A stretch of 64,000 bases of DNA from Bdellovibrio sp. NC01 (GCF_006874625.1 NZ_CP030034.1:1550001-1614000); one strand, 5' to 3'; counted from the stretch's first letter, positions 38,303-47,379 are shown. The notes: generated by a model from the sequence alone, not told the origin. Program-made: numbers and translations.

Positions 38303-38494
38303 ATGAAAATGCGCACACACTCTGGCGCTAAGAAACGCATGAAAGTTCTTTCAAGCGGTAAAATCAAAAAGAAAAGCACTCGCATGCGTCACTTGAACTC
38401 TCACATGAGCTCAAAGACTAAAAGACAACTAGGCAAAACATCATACGTTGAAGACGCAAACTTGCTTCAAGCGCGTCGTTGCTTGGTATTCTAA
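38303..38494 (+). CDS. rpmI: Ribosomal protein bL35
   Basis: This is a 63-residue, very basic ribosomal protein of the large subunit. The family pattern THSGAKKRMKVLSSGKIKKK followed by HLNSHMSSKTKRQLG is clear, and length is normal. GGTAAG sits before the ATG. It is followed by rplT after 40 bp, the usual order, but infC, which normally precedes it, lies about 9.6 kb upstream. It must therefore have its own promoter, probably in 38114-38302. Confidence 0.96.
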   Translation: MKMRTHSGAKKRMKVLSSGKIKKKSTRMRHLNSHMSSKTKRQLGKTSYVEDANLLQARRCLVF

Positions 38495-38534
38495 TTTAAC
38501 TCTCTCAAATATAGATAAGTCTGAGGTATAGAAA

Positions 38535-38882
38535 ATGGCTCGTGTAAAAAGTGGTAAAACAAATCGTGCTCGTCACAAAAAAGTTCTAAAAAGAGCAAAA
38601 GGTTATTATGCAGCGGGTTCTCGCTCATACATCCACGCGGTTGAGAAAAATGACCGTGGTATGGCGTTCGCTTACCGCGATCGTAAAGCTAAAAAACGTG
38701 CATTCCGCACTTTGTGGAATCAACGTATCAATGCAGCTGCTCGTTTGAACGGTACAACATACTCTCGTTTGATCGGTGGTTTGATCAAAGCTGGTATCCA
38801 AGTAGACAGAAAAGTAATGGCTGACTTGGCTATCACTGATGCAGCGGGCTTCGCAGCTCTTTGCAAACACGCTTTGGCGTAA
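38535..38882 (+). CDS. rplT: Ribosomal protein bL20
   Basis: This is a 115-residue large-subunit assembly protein. The family signature is clear: an Arg/Lys-rich N-terminus (KTNRARHKKVLKRAKGYY) and the WNQRINAAARLNGTTYSRLI segment. It also acts as translational repressor of its own operon in other bacteria. A TGAGG site precedes the ATG. Only 13 bp separate it from the isopentenyl diphosphate isomerase gene, so transcription may run on into the mevalonate operon. Confidence 0.97.
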   Translation: MARVKSGKTNRARHKKVLKRAKGYYAAGSRSYIHAVEKNDRGMAFAYRDRKAKKRAFRTLWNQRINAAARLNGTTYSRLIGGLIKAGIQVDRKVMADLAITDAAGFAALCKHALA

Positions 38883-38895
38883 TCAACCCAAAGCA

Positions 38896-39939
38896 ATGGA
38901 CGAATCAACAACCCAATTTGAAACAAGAAAGCGCGATCATATTCGCATCGCGCTGGATCCAAGGTCGCAGACTGAGGGACAAAATGGGTTGGATTCGATC
39001 CAAATGATTCATGAGGCTTTGCCTGATTTGAATTTTAAAGAGGTCGATATTTCGACCTCTTTCTTTTTTTCGAACACATCTCTGAAGCTTTCTTCTCCGA
39101 TTTTTATCTCTTCCATGACAGCAGGACACGAACACGGTCGTTTCATCAACGAGGCATTGGCGCGTTTGAGTGATCGTCGTCAGATCTTGATGGGCGTGGG
39201 CTCGCAACGTCGTGAGTTGGATGATTCCAATGCTGCCCAAGAGTGGACGCAAGTGCGCAAACAAGCACCGAACGCGCGTTTATTGGGAAATATTGGAATC
39301 ACACAACTGATTAAGACTCCGATTGATAAGATTCAAAAGCTTATCGAGGCCACAGAGGCGATCGCACTTTTTGTGCATTTGAACCCACTGCAGGAAGTTT
39401 TACAGCCCGAAGGAACTCCTTCTTTCAAAGATGGCCTTCATGCGATAGAAAATCTTGTGAAGTTCGCGGGCATTCCTGTGATCGTCAAAGAAGTGGGCTG
39501 CGGTTTTTCTACAGAAACTTTGAAGCGTCTGCAAAACGCAGGTGTTTTCGGGGTGGATGTGTCAGGTAAAGGCGGCACGCACTGGGGACGTGTGGAAGGT
39601 TATCGCTCTGAAGAAAGCCATATGCTTTATCAGATCGCGCAGACTTTCCAAAACTGGGGTATTAGCACAGTCGATTCTATGCGTAACGCCAAAGAAGCTC
39701 GCGTTTCTTACGAAGTGTGGGCTTCAGGTGGAGTTAGAACCGGCTTGGATGTCGGCAAACTGATCGCTCTGGGAGCGCAAAAGGTGGGGATTGCGAAACC
39801 TTTCCTTGAAGCCGCTCTGCAAGGTGATGAGGCACTAGAGAAATTGCTCGATAGACTTGAGGCCGAACTTAAGATCACAATGTTCTGTACTGGTTGTCGA
39901 ACTCTGCAGGATCTGCAAACGAAGAAGGTGATTCTATGA
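38896..39939 (+). CDS. fni: Type 2 isopentenyl-diphosphate delta-isomerase (FMN-dependent)
   Basis: The enzyme interconverts isopentenyl and dimethylallyl diphosphate using FMN and NADPH, the last common step of isoprenoid building-block supply. The ATG at 38896 gives 347 residues. Motifs of the type 2 family are RKRDHIRIAL, MTAGHEHG, GSQRRELDD, HLNPLQEVLQPEG, VDVSGKGGTHWG and the phosphate-binding ASGGVRTGLDVGKLIALGA. It leads a five-gene mevalonate operon and overlaps mvaA by 4 bp (ATGA). Confidence 0.94.
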   Translation: MDESTTQFETRKRDHIRIALDPRSQTEGQNGLDSIQMIHEALPDLNFKEVDISTSFFFSNTSLKLSSPIFISSMTAGHEHGRFINEALARLSDRRQILMGVGSQRRELDDSNAAQEWTQVRKQAPNARLLGNIGITQLIKTPIDKIQKLIEATEAIALFVHLNPLQEVLQPEGTPSFKDGLHAIENLVKFAGIPVIVKEVGCGFSTETLKRLQNAGVFGVDVSGKGGTHWGRVEGYRSEESHMLYQIAQTFQNWGISTVDSMRNAKEARVSYEVWASGGVRTGLDVGKLIALGAQKVGIAKPFLEAALQGDEALEKLLDRLEAELKITMFCTGCRTLQDLQTKKVIL

Positions 39940-41255
39940 AAAAACAACTTCAAGATGTTTTTAAAGGTTTCTCCAAACTTTCCCGTGAAGAAAGATTGAA
40001 AGCACTCCGTGAAGTGGGCGCTTTGCAAGACTCTGATATCGAATATCTTTCTAAGGGTGGTTTGCGCGATACATCTTTGGGTGAAAAGTTCATCGAAAAC
40101 GTCATTGGTTACTTCCAAATGCCTTTGGGTGTTGCAACGAACTTCCGTATCGATGGCAAAGACTTTGTCATCCCGATGGCGGTTGAAGAAACTTCGATCG
40201 TTGCTGCCGTTTGTAAAAGTGCAAAATGGATCCGTGAATCAGGTTCAATCACAACGGAAGTTGTGGGCGCTGAAATCATCGGTCAAATTCAGTGTGCGAA
40301 AATCAAAAATTTCGCAGACTTTGAAAAACAAATTCTTTCTCAGAAAAACTACATGATCGAAATCTCAAACCGCGAAGTGGCTTTCGGCCTGGTTCGTCGC
40401 GGTGGTGGAGTTCGTGACATCCAAGTTCGCCGTGTGCCTCGTGGTGACGGCAGCGATATGGCTGTAGTGCACGTCTTGATGGACCCATGCGATGCAATGG
40501 GTGCAAACATCATGAATCAAGTGTGCGAATTCTTGAAAGAGCCGATCGAGCAATTCACTGGCGAAAAAGTGACGATGTGTATTCTTTCAAATCTTGTGGA
40601 TACAAAAATCACAAGAGCGGTTGTGCACATCAAAGACATTGATGCTGAATTGGCTGAAAAAATTGAAGAAGCTTCTTTGTTCGCACAACAAGATCCTTAT
40701 CGTGCGGCTACAAATAATAAAGGTGTTCTTAACGGTATCGATCCGGTGTTGGTGGCGACAGGTAATGACTGGCGCGCTGTCGAAGCGGGCATTCATGCTT
40801 ACGCTTGCCGTGATGGTCAATATCGCTCGATCACTCGTTGGTACCGTGAAAATGGTGGCTTGACGGGCGTCTTCGAAGCGCCACTAGTTGTGGGCACTGT
40901 TGGTGGTGTGACGACTCTTCACCCAACAGCGATGTTGTGTATGAAGATGTTGGGCACGCAATCAGCCAACGAATTGTCGCGCGTGATTGCTGCTGTCGGC
41001 CTTGTGCAAAACTTGGGTGCTTTGAAAGCATTGACGACTGTGGGTATCATCGAAGGTCACATGAAACTTCACACGAAGAACCTGGCATTAGGTGCTGGTG
41101 CTGAAGAAAAAGAAATTCCTTTGGTGCAAAAGAAATTGGAAGAAATCTTGGCAATCCGTAAACGTATTTCTTTAAGCAATGCGATCGACGTCTTGAAAGA
41201 GCTTCGTTCTGGTTCTGGCCAAACAGTTTCTACAACGACTCATCATCATTCCTAG
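39936..41255 (+). CDS. mvaA: Hydroxymethylglutaryl-CoA reductase, class II-like
   Basis: This enzyme converts HMG-CoA to mevalonate, or the reverse. The 439-residue protein has the Glu-containing VEETSIVAAVCK, the DAMGANIMNQV signature with the catalytic Asp, NNKGVLNGIDPV with the Lys, and a C-terminal His in EGHMKLHTKNLAL. There is no N-terminal membrane region, fitting class II bacterial enzymes. The ATG overlaps the fni stop. HMG-CoA synthase is not in the window. Confidence 0.93.
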   Translation: MKKQLQDVFKGFSKLSREERLKALREVGALQDSDIEYLSKGGLRDTSLGEKFIENVIGYFQMPLGVATNFRIDGKDFVIPMAVEETSIVAAVCKSAKWIRESGSITTEVVGAEIIGQIQCAKIKNFADFEKQILSQKNYMIEISNREVAFGLVRRGGGVRDIQVRRVPRGDGSDMAVVHVLMDPCDAMGANIMNQVCEFLKEPIEQFTGEKVTMCILSNLVDTKITRAVVHIKDIDAELAEKIEEASLFAQQDPYRAATNNKGVLNGIDPVLVATGNDWRAVEAGIHAYACRDGQYRSITRWYRENGGLTGVFEAPLVVGTVGGVTTLHPTAMLCMKMLGTQSANELSRVIAAVGLVQNLGALKALTTVGIIEGHMKLHTKNLALGAGAEEKEIPLVQKKLEEILAIRKRISLSNAIDVLKELRSGSGQTVSTTTHHHS

Positions 41256-41264
41256 GGGTCTTCC

Positions 41265-42170
41265 TTGGCATTGGTGCTTTCTATTCCCGGCAAAACTTTT
41301 CTTTTAGGTGAGTACTTGGCTCTTCACGGAGGGCCAACTCTGGTTGCGTTGACTCATCCTAATTTCGAGTTGATCGTAAAAGAAAACGGCGCAGGTTTAG
41401 GCAGCATTCATCCGGATTCTCCTGCGGGAAAATTCGTGGCGGCTCATCAGGAATATTTTAATAAATTCGGTCTTGAATTCAAAGATCCTTACCAAGGTAA
41501 GGGCGGCTTCGGTGCATCGACGGCACAATTCTTAGGTGTGTATTCGTTGTGGCTTTATAAAGAAGCGCATCAACAAGACATGGAAAAACTTTTCGATTTC
41601 AAGCATCTGCTAGAGACATACAACAAGTATGCTTGGAATGGACAAGGCTTTCCACCCAGTGGAGCAGACCTTGTAGGACAACTGAAAGGCTCTTTAACTT
41701 TCTTTGAGAAAAAAAGAGGCTTCTTGTCGGTCGCAAGCTGGCCGTTCACGGATTTGGAATTTTATCTGATCCACACAGGTCATAAACTTGCGACGCACGA
41801 ACATTTGCGTGCATTGAATGAGTTTGATTCTTCAGGTCTAGAGAAAAGTTTCGCGATGGCGAAGGAATCGTTTGAAACTCATCAAAGCGAATTGTTCGTT
41901 CAAGCGGTGAACCTTTATGCCATGAATCTTCAGGCGTTGGGTTTTACTTGCGATAATACTTTGAAGCTACTCAGTGAAATTCGTCCTTTGGCAGGTGTGA
42001 AAGCGGTGAAGGGCTGCGGAGCTTTAGGCTCTGACGTTCTATTAGCGGTGGTCGCAAAAGATCAATCGCTCGCTTTGAAAACTTACTGCCAGCAAAAGGG
42101 CCTGGTTATTGTTTCCTCTCACCAACAAATCTCTTCGGGTCTTCAGGTGAGTGTGAAGGAGAATGTATGA
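41265..42170 (+). CDS. GHMP kinase, probable phosphomevalonate kinase
   Basis: This is a 301-residue GHMP-superfamily kinase. It opens with IPGKTFLLGEYLALHGGPTL, the usual N-terminal substrate motif, and has an ATP-loop variant GGFGASTAQFLGVYSLW. A third motif is GVKAVKGCGALGSDVLLAV. Decarboxylase and mevalonate kinase are both identified beside it, so phosphomevalonate kinase is the role left over in this pathway; that is inference from context. The TTG start at 41265 is supported by AGGGGTC 8 nt upstream. Its stop overlaps mvaD by 4 bp. Confidence 0.78.
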   Translation: MALVLSIPGKTFLLGEYLALHGGPTLVALTHPNFELIVKENGAGLGSIHPDSPAGKFVAAHQEYFNKFGLEFKDPYQGKGGFGASTAQFLGVYSLWLYKEAHQQDMEKLFDFKHLLETYNKYAWNGQGFPPSGADLVGQLKGSLTFFEKKRGFLSVASWPFTDLEFYLIHTGHKLATHEHLRALNEFDSSGLEKSFAMAKESFETHQSELFVQAVNLYAMNLQALGFTCDNTLKLLSEIRPLAGVKAVKGCGALGSDVLLAVVAKDQSLALKTYCQQKGLVIVSSHQQISSGLQVSVKENV

Positions 42171-43147
42171 ATTCAGTTTTAACTTCAGCACCGTCGAATA
42201 TTGCTTTGATTAAGTACATGGGTAAGACCGATACGACGGGCAATAAACCGACGAACGGTTCGTTGTCGTATACACTTGAAAACTTGCGCACGTTTGTTCG
42301 TTTGACTGAAATTGAAGGGTCGCAAGATCAATGGAAACCCTTGGTGCGTGAAGACCTTGAAAAAATTGAATTGTCTGAAAAAGGGCAGCAGCGTTTTTTA
42401 AAACATTTAGCAATGTTGAAAAATCGTTGGGGCATCACAAAGTCTTTCTTGGTTGAATCGGGCAATAACTTTCCGTCGGACTGTGGTCTTGCAAGTTCGG
42501 CTTCAAGTTTTGCGGCTTTGACTTTAGCTGCCGCAGAAATGTTTCAGAAAATGAATCCACAGCCGTGGGGTGAAGATAAAAAAACTTTGTCTGAACTTTC
42601 GCGCATGGGTTCAGGCTCTTCATGTCGTTCTTTGTTTTCTCCGTGGGCATTGTGGCAGGCGGAGTATGCAGAACCCATGGGTCTTGAGGTCACGCACATG
42701 CACCACATCGTTGTGGTGGTTGAAGATTCAAAGAAAGAAGTTTCAAGTTCTGATGCGCATAAGCTTGTAACAACAAGCCCGCGCTTTGATGGCCGCCCTG
42801 AGCGTGCAGAGATCCGTTTAAAAGACCTGGTCCATGCTTTGCGCTTCAACGACTGGCACATGGCTCGTCAAATCGTGTGGGATGAATTCATCGATATGCA
42901 TCGCTTGTTTGAAACAAGCACCCCGGCCTTTAGCTATATGACAGATGGTTCAAAGAAAGTTTTGGAAGATTGCCAAAAACTTTGGAACAAATGGCAAGAC
43001 GGTCCGTTGGTGACAATGGATGCTGGTGCGAACGTGCACATGCTTTTCAGAAACGATCAAAAGAAATCTTTCGCTGAATATCGTGAACATTTCGGTAAAG
43101 ACTTTAAAGTCTTGGCTTTTGAAGGTGTTAAAGAAAATGTCCACTAG
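42167..43147 (+). CDS. mvaD: Diphosphomevalonate decarboxylase
   Basis: The enzyme makes isopentenyl diphosphate from mevalonate diphosphate using ATP. The 326-residue protein shows APSNIALIKYMGK near the start, the ATP-loop DCGLASSASSFAALTLAA, the signature SRMGSGSSCRSLFSPW and the active-site Asp in VTMDAGANVHML. It overlaps the upstream kinase by 4 bp and the downstream kinase by 11 bp, consistent with coupled translation. Length is typical for the bacterial enzyme. Confidence 0.94.
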   Translation: MNSVLTSAPSNIALIKYMGKTDTTGNKPTNGSLSYTLENLRTFVRLTEIEGSQDQWKPLVREDLEKIELSEKGQQRFLKHLAMLKNRWGITKSFLVESGNNFPSDCGLASSASSFAALTLAAAEMFQKMNPQPWGEDKKTLSELSRMGSGSSCRSLFSPWALWQAEYAEPMGLEVTHMHHIVVVVEDSKKEVSSSDAHKLVTTSPRFDGRPERAEIRLKDLVHALRFNDWHMARQIVWDEFIDMHRLFETSTPAFSYMTDGSKKVLEDCQKLWNKWQDGPLVTMDAGANVHMLFRNDQKKSFAEYREHFGKDFKVLAFEGVKENVH

Positions 43148-44024
43148 TTTTTCATGCAAAGCATTCGGCAAATGGATTCTTGCAGGGGAACATTCTGTTC
43201 TTCGCGGAATTCCTGCGCTGGTATTTCCGATTCGCTCGCGTTTTTTAGAGCTTGATTATCAGGCGGGTCCACAAGCTTTGGAATTACATCTTGAAGGTGA
43301 TCACGGCCAAGAGTTGCAATTACTAGTTTGGGGCGTTCTGGAAAAAGCCTGCGAGATGAAAAAGTTTTCGCGCAATGAATTGAAGGGTTCTCTTTCAATT
43401 AAATCTTCTTTACCTGTGGGCGCCGGTATGGGTGCTTCGGCAGCGTTGTGTGTGGCTTTGACTCGTTGGTTGGGATTTTTAGGTTATGTGGAAGAGTCTG
43501 AGTTCTATGAGTTCGCTCGTAACTTAGAAAATCTATTCCACGGCGAAAGCAGTGGTGTCGATATCGCGGTGGCCTTGTCGGGCACAGGTTTGCGTTTTGT
43601 TCGTGATGGCGAGCGCAAAGATTTGGAAACTCAGTGGAAACCACGTTGGTATATCTCTTATACCGGCAAACGCGGAGTCACTGTGGACGCTGTGAACAAA
43701 GTAAAAGAATTAATCGCAAAAGATCCAACACGCGGTCATCGCATTGATCAGGAAATGCGTGAAGCGGTCGAGCTTGCCCAAAAAGCTTTGCTGTGGAATT
43801 CACCTGAAGCCCAAGCGCAATTGATCGATGCCATCAATCAAGCCGGTCAATGTTTTGAACAGTGGGGACTTAACGAAGGCGCACCCGCGAAACATATTCA
43901 ATGGCTGCGTGATAATGGCGCGATTGCCGTGAAACCAACGGGCTCGGGCGGTGGCGGTTATGTTCTATCATTATGGACTTCAGAGCCTTCGCCAGAAGTT
44001 CTTAAAGAACTGATTCCCTGTTAG
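43137..44024 (+). CDS. Mevalonate kinase (GHMP family)
   Basis: This kinase phosphorylates mevalonate. The 295-residue protein has GKWILAGEHSVLRGIPALV, an ATP-loop LPVGAGMGASAALCVAL, the catalytic-Asp motif FHGESSGVDIAVAL and the closing KPTGSGGGGYVLSLW, all as in mevalonate kinases. The chosen ATG at 43137 lies within the last codons of mvaD; upstream in-frame codons would be fully inside mvaD. It is the last gene of the operon and is followed by a strong terminator. Confidence 0.88.
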   Translation: MSTSFSCKAFGKWILAGEHSVLRGIPALVFPIRSRFLELDYQAGPQALELHLEGDHGQELQLLVWGVLEKACEMKKFSRNELKGSLSIKSSLPVGAGMGASAALCVALTRWLGFLGYVEESEFYEFARNLENLFHGESSGVDIAVALSGTGLRFVRDGERKDLETQWKPRWYISYTGKRGVTVDAVNKVKELIAKDPTRGHRIDQEMREAVELAQKALLWNSPEAQAQLIDAINQAGQCFEQWGLNEGAPAKHIQWLRDNGAIAVKPTGSGGGGYVLSLWTSEPSPEVLKELIPC

Positions 44025-44074
44025 TCGGAATCTTTCGAAAAAAACTAACTAAATTAAGATTAAGTATTTGAATT

Positions 44075-44100
44075 AAAAAGGGACCCAAAGGTCCCTTTTT
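44075..44100. terminator. Intrinsic terminator between convergent operons
   Basis: AAAAAGGGACC (44075-44085), loop CAAA, GGTCCCTTTTT (44090-44100) form a perfect 11-bp stem with A- and T-runs on both sides. It can terminate the mevalonate operon and the leftward ABC transporter genes. Confidence 0.92.
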
Positions 44101-44124
44101 AATTTTCAAAAGTTGAAAGCGAAT

Positions 44125-45366
44125 TTAAGAAATATTGCGTAGGGCGGAGTGAACGTCTTGGCGATACAAGCGCCACAAAGGCGGTAAGCTTGCGATGGCA
44201 ATAGCAATCAATGCTAATAAGCCTGTTACTAAGATCATCCATGGTGGCCATGTGCTTGCTGTCGCCGCCGGCAATTGTGAACCCGCGGTTGCAAGAATCA
44301 CCGGACTCATAACGACATCAATCACTGCGGCAAGAACGATAGACGCAAGTCCCATCCAGAAGCCTTCAATTAATAATAAACCCGTCAAATCACGACGAGC
44401 CCATCCTAAGGCACGCAACACCGCTAACTCCAAAGAACGCGCTTCGATACGCGTAAAGAACACCGCAAGCACCGTCAAAGTACTTAAGACTAATAAGGCA
44501 CCGACAACTAAGAATTGCAGCTCTTTGCTTGAACCCGTTAGTTCTTCCAAGTGTTTCTTTTCTTTATCGACGAAGACCAGTTGCGAAACAGTTCTTTGGT
44601 TGATCAAAGTTGCAAGCGAAGCTTCGCCGCCTTCTTTGATGTTAATCAAAAAATAACTTAAAATATGCGGGCCCCAGATTGTTTGATAGCCCGGAGTCGC
44701 CATCACGGCTTGTTGAGCCGTTTCAAGATTTGTATAGATACCTTGATCCCAGATTTTTCCAGTTGGCTTTAAAATACCGACAACTTTCACAGCAAAAGCA
44801 GAACTTTCTTGCGAAGAATCGTGAATACGCGCATGCACATAAAGCGAATCGCCCAATTTGAGATTTTCTTTTGCAGCAACCGCAGAACCAACGATTGTCT
44901 CTTTAACACCAGACGGAAATGCGCCTTCAGAAATTTGTGGAGCACTTGCAGAAGGCTGCAAATTTAAGAAACTTGCTTCGGTACCGATTAAGGTAAAGCC
45001 ATTGTACTTTCCGAATATCAACATCGGAGCAATCTGTGTGATTACGAAAGACTCGCGGTAAGTCGTCTGGTCTTCAAAAGAAATATCTTTTTTAGCCTTC
45101 AACGTTTCATAAAGATTTTGCGGAACATAAGCGGGGATATCGCCTTCAAAATTCAAAGCGCCTAATAAAATATCAATGCCGCCTGATTTTGCGCCCACGA
45201 TCACATCACTTTGTTCTGCCAAAGTATTAAAGCGCGAGTGCGAGAGGATTTCTAACTTTAAAAGAATTGTCACCGCGGCAATGGCCAGGGCCAAGGCAAA
45301 GACCGTGATTGAAGTCGCAAACAGATGACGACGCAAATACAAGAATGAAAGACGGAATGAATTCAT
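44125..45366 (-). CDS. ABC transporter permease, FtsX/MacB family
   Basis: This is a 413-residue inner-membrane permease with the FtsX/MacB/LolCE layout. One helix is near residues 12-35, followed by a large periplasmic domain of about 230 residues, then three helices near 284-305, 330-355 and 373-395. The C-terminal FtsX domain includes RIEARSLELAVLRALGWARRD. It overlaps the ATPase gene by 4 bp, so the two form one transporter. Such systems move lipoproteins, peptides or drugs, or transmit mechanical signals, and the substrate cannot be told from sequence. Confidence 0.9.
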   Translation of the reverse strand: MNSFRLSFLYLRRHLFATSITVFALALAIAAVTILLKLEILSHSRFNTLAEQSDVIVGAKSGGIDILLGALNFEGDIPAYVPQNLYETLKAKKDISFEDQTTYRESFVITQIAPMLIFGKYNGFTLIGTEASFLNLQPSASAPQISEGAFPSGVKETIVGSAVAAKENLKLGDSLYVHARIHDSSQESSAFAVKVVGILKPTGKIWDQGIYTNLETAQQAVMATPGYQTIWGPHILSYFLINIKEGGEASLATLINQRTVSQLVFVDKEKKHLEELTGSSKELQFLVVGALLVLSTLTVLAVFFTRIEARSLELAVLRALGWARRDLTGLLLIEGFWMGLASIVLAAVIDVVMSPVILATAGSQLPAATASTWPPWMILVTGLLALIAIAIASLPPLWRLYRQDVHSALRNIS

Positions 45367-45968
45367 CTTAGCAACTCCTGTACAGGCACGATGTCAGTAA
45401 AAAACTTTTCAATGCGGTGGTCATGACTGACCATAACCAGACTTTGCTCGCGCAAATCGCCGATTAATAAGTTCATCACGTGCTCGGCATTTTTATCATC
45501 TAAGCTGGATGTGGGTTCATCGGCTAAAATTAATTCAGGCTTTTGCGCTAAAACGCGGGCCACGGCGACACGCTGTTGTTCGCCCAGGCTTAATTGCTGA
45601 GTGCGGCGTGAGGTTTTCTCGGCCAAACCGACTTTACCCAGCAACTCATGCGCGACTTCGCGACTGGCGCCGCTCAGTTCGATATTTTCAGTCGCGGTTA
45701 GGTAGCTTAGTAAGTTCAAATTTTGAAAGACCAAACCCATCTTTGTTCTACGAATGTGACTGAGTTCACTTTCAGATAAGCTCTTAATGGATTTCTGATC
45801 CCACTGAATGTCACCCGCGGTAGGAGTATATAAACCCGCTAAGAGATGAAGGAAAGTCGTCTTACCAGTACCACTTGGACCTTTGATCAACAGACGTTTT
45901 CCTGGGGAAAGGCTAAAGTTCGAGACTTTAAAATAGGGTGTTTCGATGCCTTGAAGTTGCAGTTCCAT
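45363..45968 (-). CDS. ABC transporter ATP-binding protein, LolD/MacB-like
   Basis: This is the ATPase partner of the FtsX-type permease. The 201-residue protein (ATG 45968; a TTG two codons upstream is possible) contains Walker A GPSGTGKTT, signature LSLGEQQRVAVA, Walker B LILADEPTS and the H-loop in MVSHDHR, which is a complete set. It is divergent from the OlsB-like gene, with only 20 bp between start codons, so promoters must overlap. Its substrate is unknown. Confidence 0.92.
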   Translation of the reverse strand: MELQLQGIETPYFKVSNFSLSPGKRLLIKGPSGTGKTTFLHLLAGLYTPTAGDIQWDQKSIKSLSESELSHIRRTKMGLVFQNLNLLSYLTATENIELSGASREVAHELLGKVGLAEKTSRRTQQLSLGEQQRVAVARVLAQKPELILADEPTSSLDDKNAEHVMNLLIGDLREQSLVMVSHDHRIEKFFTDIVPVQELLR

Positions 45969-45988
45969 GAACAAATGTTATTCTTTTA

Positions 45989-46702
45989 ATGGTGAATCAA
46001 GCAAGCAAATCTCAATTTCAAGTGAACTGGTGCAAAGACGAATCAAGTCTGCGCGAAGTTCTTAAGCTGCGAAAGCTCTGCTTTCCTGCAATTAAAGAGT
46101 ATTTAAGCGATGCTGATCTGCTTGCCCATCACTTGGTTATCAGAAACGATGAGCAGCAAATTATCGGAGCCTACCGCGTCACACTTTCCACGCAAACAGA
46201 ACGCTTCGAAACTGAAGATGATTTCCTGATTGAAGAATTCAAGAAGAAGCCAGGAATCAAAGTTGAACTTGCCTGGGCCTGCGTGCATCCAGATTATCGC
46301 GATGGCCGAGTCATTCACTTGCTATGGCGTGCGCTCAGTGAATTCTTTAAGGAACATCAAGTGCGATACGTTTTTGGATTAGCGAGTGTCACAACCGAAG
46401 GTTCCGAACAAGTTCTAGATATCATGAGCTATCTGAAGAACGAAAACTACGTTATCGCACAGAATTCAATCACAGCTCGTCATGGGTATTTTTCTGAAAA
46501 TGCCGTTGTGTTAGAGCGGGCCCATACGCAACCGTTACGCAGACGATTGTTGCCCAGTTTATTAAGGGCGTACCTGATGGCGGGGGCTCTGGTATGTTTG
46601 CAACCCGTGTTCGATGCAGATTTAGATTGTTACGACTTTATGACCGTTTTAGATGTCGACAGTGCGGCACCTGCCGTCGCAACTCATTTCAATTTCAAAT
46701 AG
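45989..46702 (+). CDS. OlsB-like GNAT acyltransferase
   Basis: This is a 237-residue protein of the GNAT family resembling OlsB-type acyltransferases and hemolysin-like N-acyltransferases. The typical block VELAWACVHPDYRDGRVIHL is followed by a GLASV segment and LLRAYLMAGALVCLQPVFDA near the end, which matches this group. Known members transfer acyl chains from acyl-ACP to amines such as ornithine. There is no OlsA-like O-acyltransferase next to it. Its last 19 bp overlap the convergent alkD-like gene. Confidence 0.78.
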   Translation: MVNQASKSQFQVNWCKDESSLREVLKLRKLCFPAIKEYLSDADLLAHHLVIRNDEQQIIGAYRVTLSTQTERFETEDDFLIEEFKKKPGIKVELAWACVHPDYRDGRVIHLLWRALSEFFKEHQVRYVFGLASVTTEGSEQVLDIMSYLKNENYVIAQNSITARHGYFSENAVVLERAHTQPLRRRLLPSLLRAYLMAGALVCLQPVFDADLDCYDFMTVLDVDSAAPAVATHFNFK

Positions 46703-47379
46703 GAATCGCGCACTGATTTTGGAAAGTGTTCGATGGAATAACGTAAAGCTGTGCGTGGGAGTTTTGTTGCATTTGCATTTAAAAACTTCTTAAGAACTGC
46801 GACATCACGTTTTCCCACTTCGCGCAACATCCAGCCGCAAGCTTTGTGAATCAGGTCGTGCTTATCGCTCATCAAAAGTTTTACGATCTTCAAGGTGTCC
46901 TTGAAATCATTATTACGAATGAAAGTGAAGGTTGAAATAATCGCAATACGTCGCTGCCACAGATTTTTTGAAGCAGCATACTTATAAAGAATCGCACGAT
47001 CGCGATTTAGTAAATAATTGCCAACAATATTCGGAGCGGAAGAGTCGACCAGATCCCAGTTGTTGACCCGCTTTGAGTTCTTCAAAAAGAATTTATAGAT
47101 GCGCGTGTGAACTTTTGAATCGTCCGTGCTTTCGTATTGTAAAACCAAAATGAGCAGCGCAATCAAACGCTCTTCATGAATTTCGGAATTCATCAAGATT
47201 TGCAGATCAGTGAAGGATAGATCTTTGTACTTGCGACTGAGCGCGCGGGACTGTCCTACTGTCAGGCCGTAAAAGATATCGCCTTCAGCGTATTGCCCTT
47301 TGCCAGTTTTAAAAAAGCCTTGTAGGAACGCAGCTTTTTTCGGTGATCTTTGCTTTAAAACGTCATTTTGCAATTCCAT
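46684..47379 (-). CDS. DNA alkylation repair glycosylase AlkD-like
   Basis: This 231-residue protein is made of HEAT-like helical repeats, as in AlkC/AlkD DNA glycosylases that remove 3- and 7-alkylpurines. Characteristic segments are FFKTGKGQYAEGDIFYGLTV near the N-terminus, NNWDLVDSSAPNIVGNYL in the middle, KNLWQRRIAIISTFTFIRN and HKACGWMLREVGKRD, including the Trp, Asp and Arg residues that contact DNA. It converges on the OlsB-like gene with a 19-bp tail overlap and lies 53 bp from the methyltransferase gene on the same strand. Confidence 0.92.
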   Translation of the reverse strand: MELQNDVLKQRSPKKAAFLQGFFKTGKGQYAEGDIFYGLTVGQSRALSRKYKDLSFTDLQILMNSEIHEERLIALLILVLQYESTDDSKVHTRIYKFFLKNSKRVNNWDLVDSSAPNIVGNYLLNRDRAILYKYAASKNLWQRRIAIISTFTFIRNNDFKDTLKIVKLLMSDKHDLIHKACGWMLREVGKRDVAVLKKFLNANATKLPRTALRYSIEHFPKSVRDSYLKLK

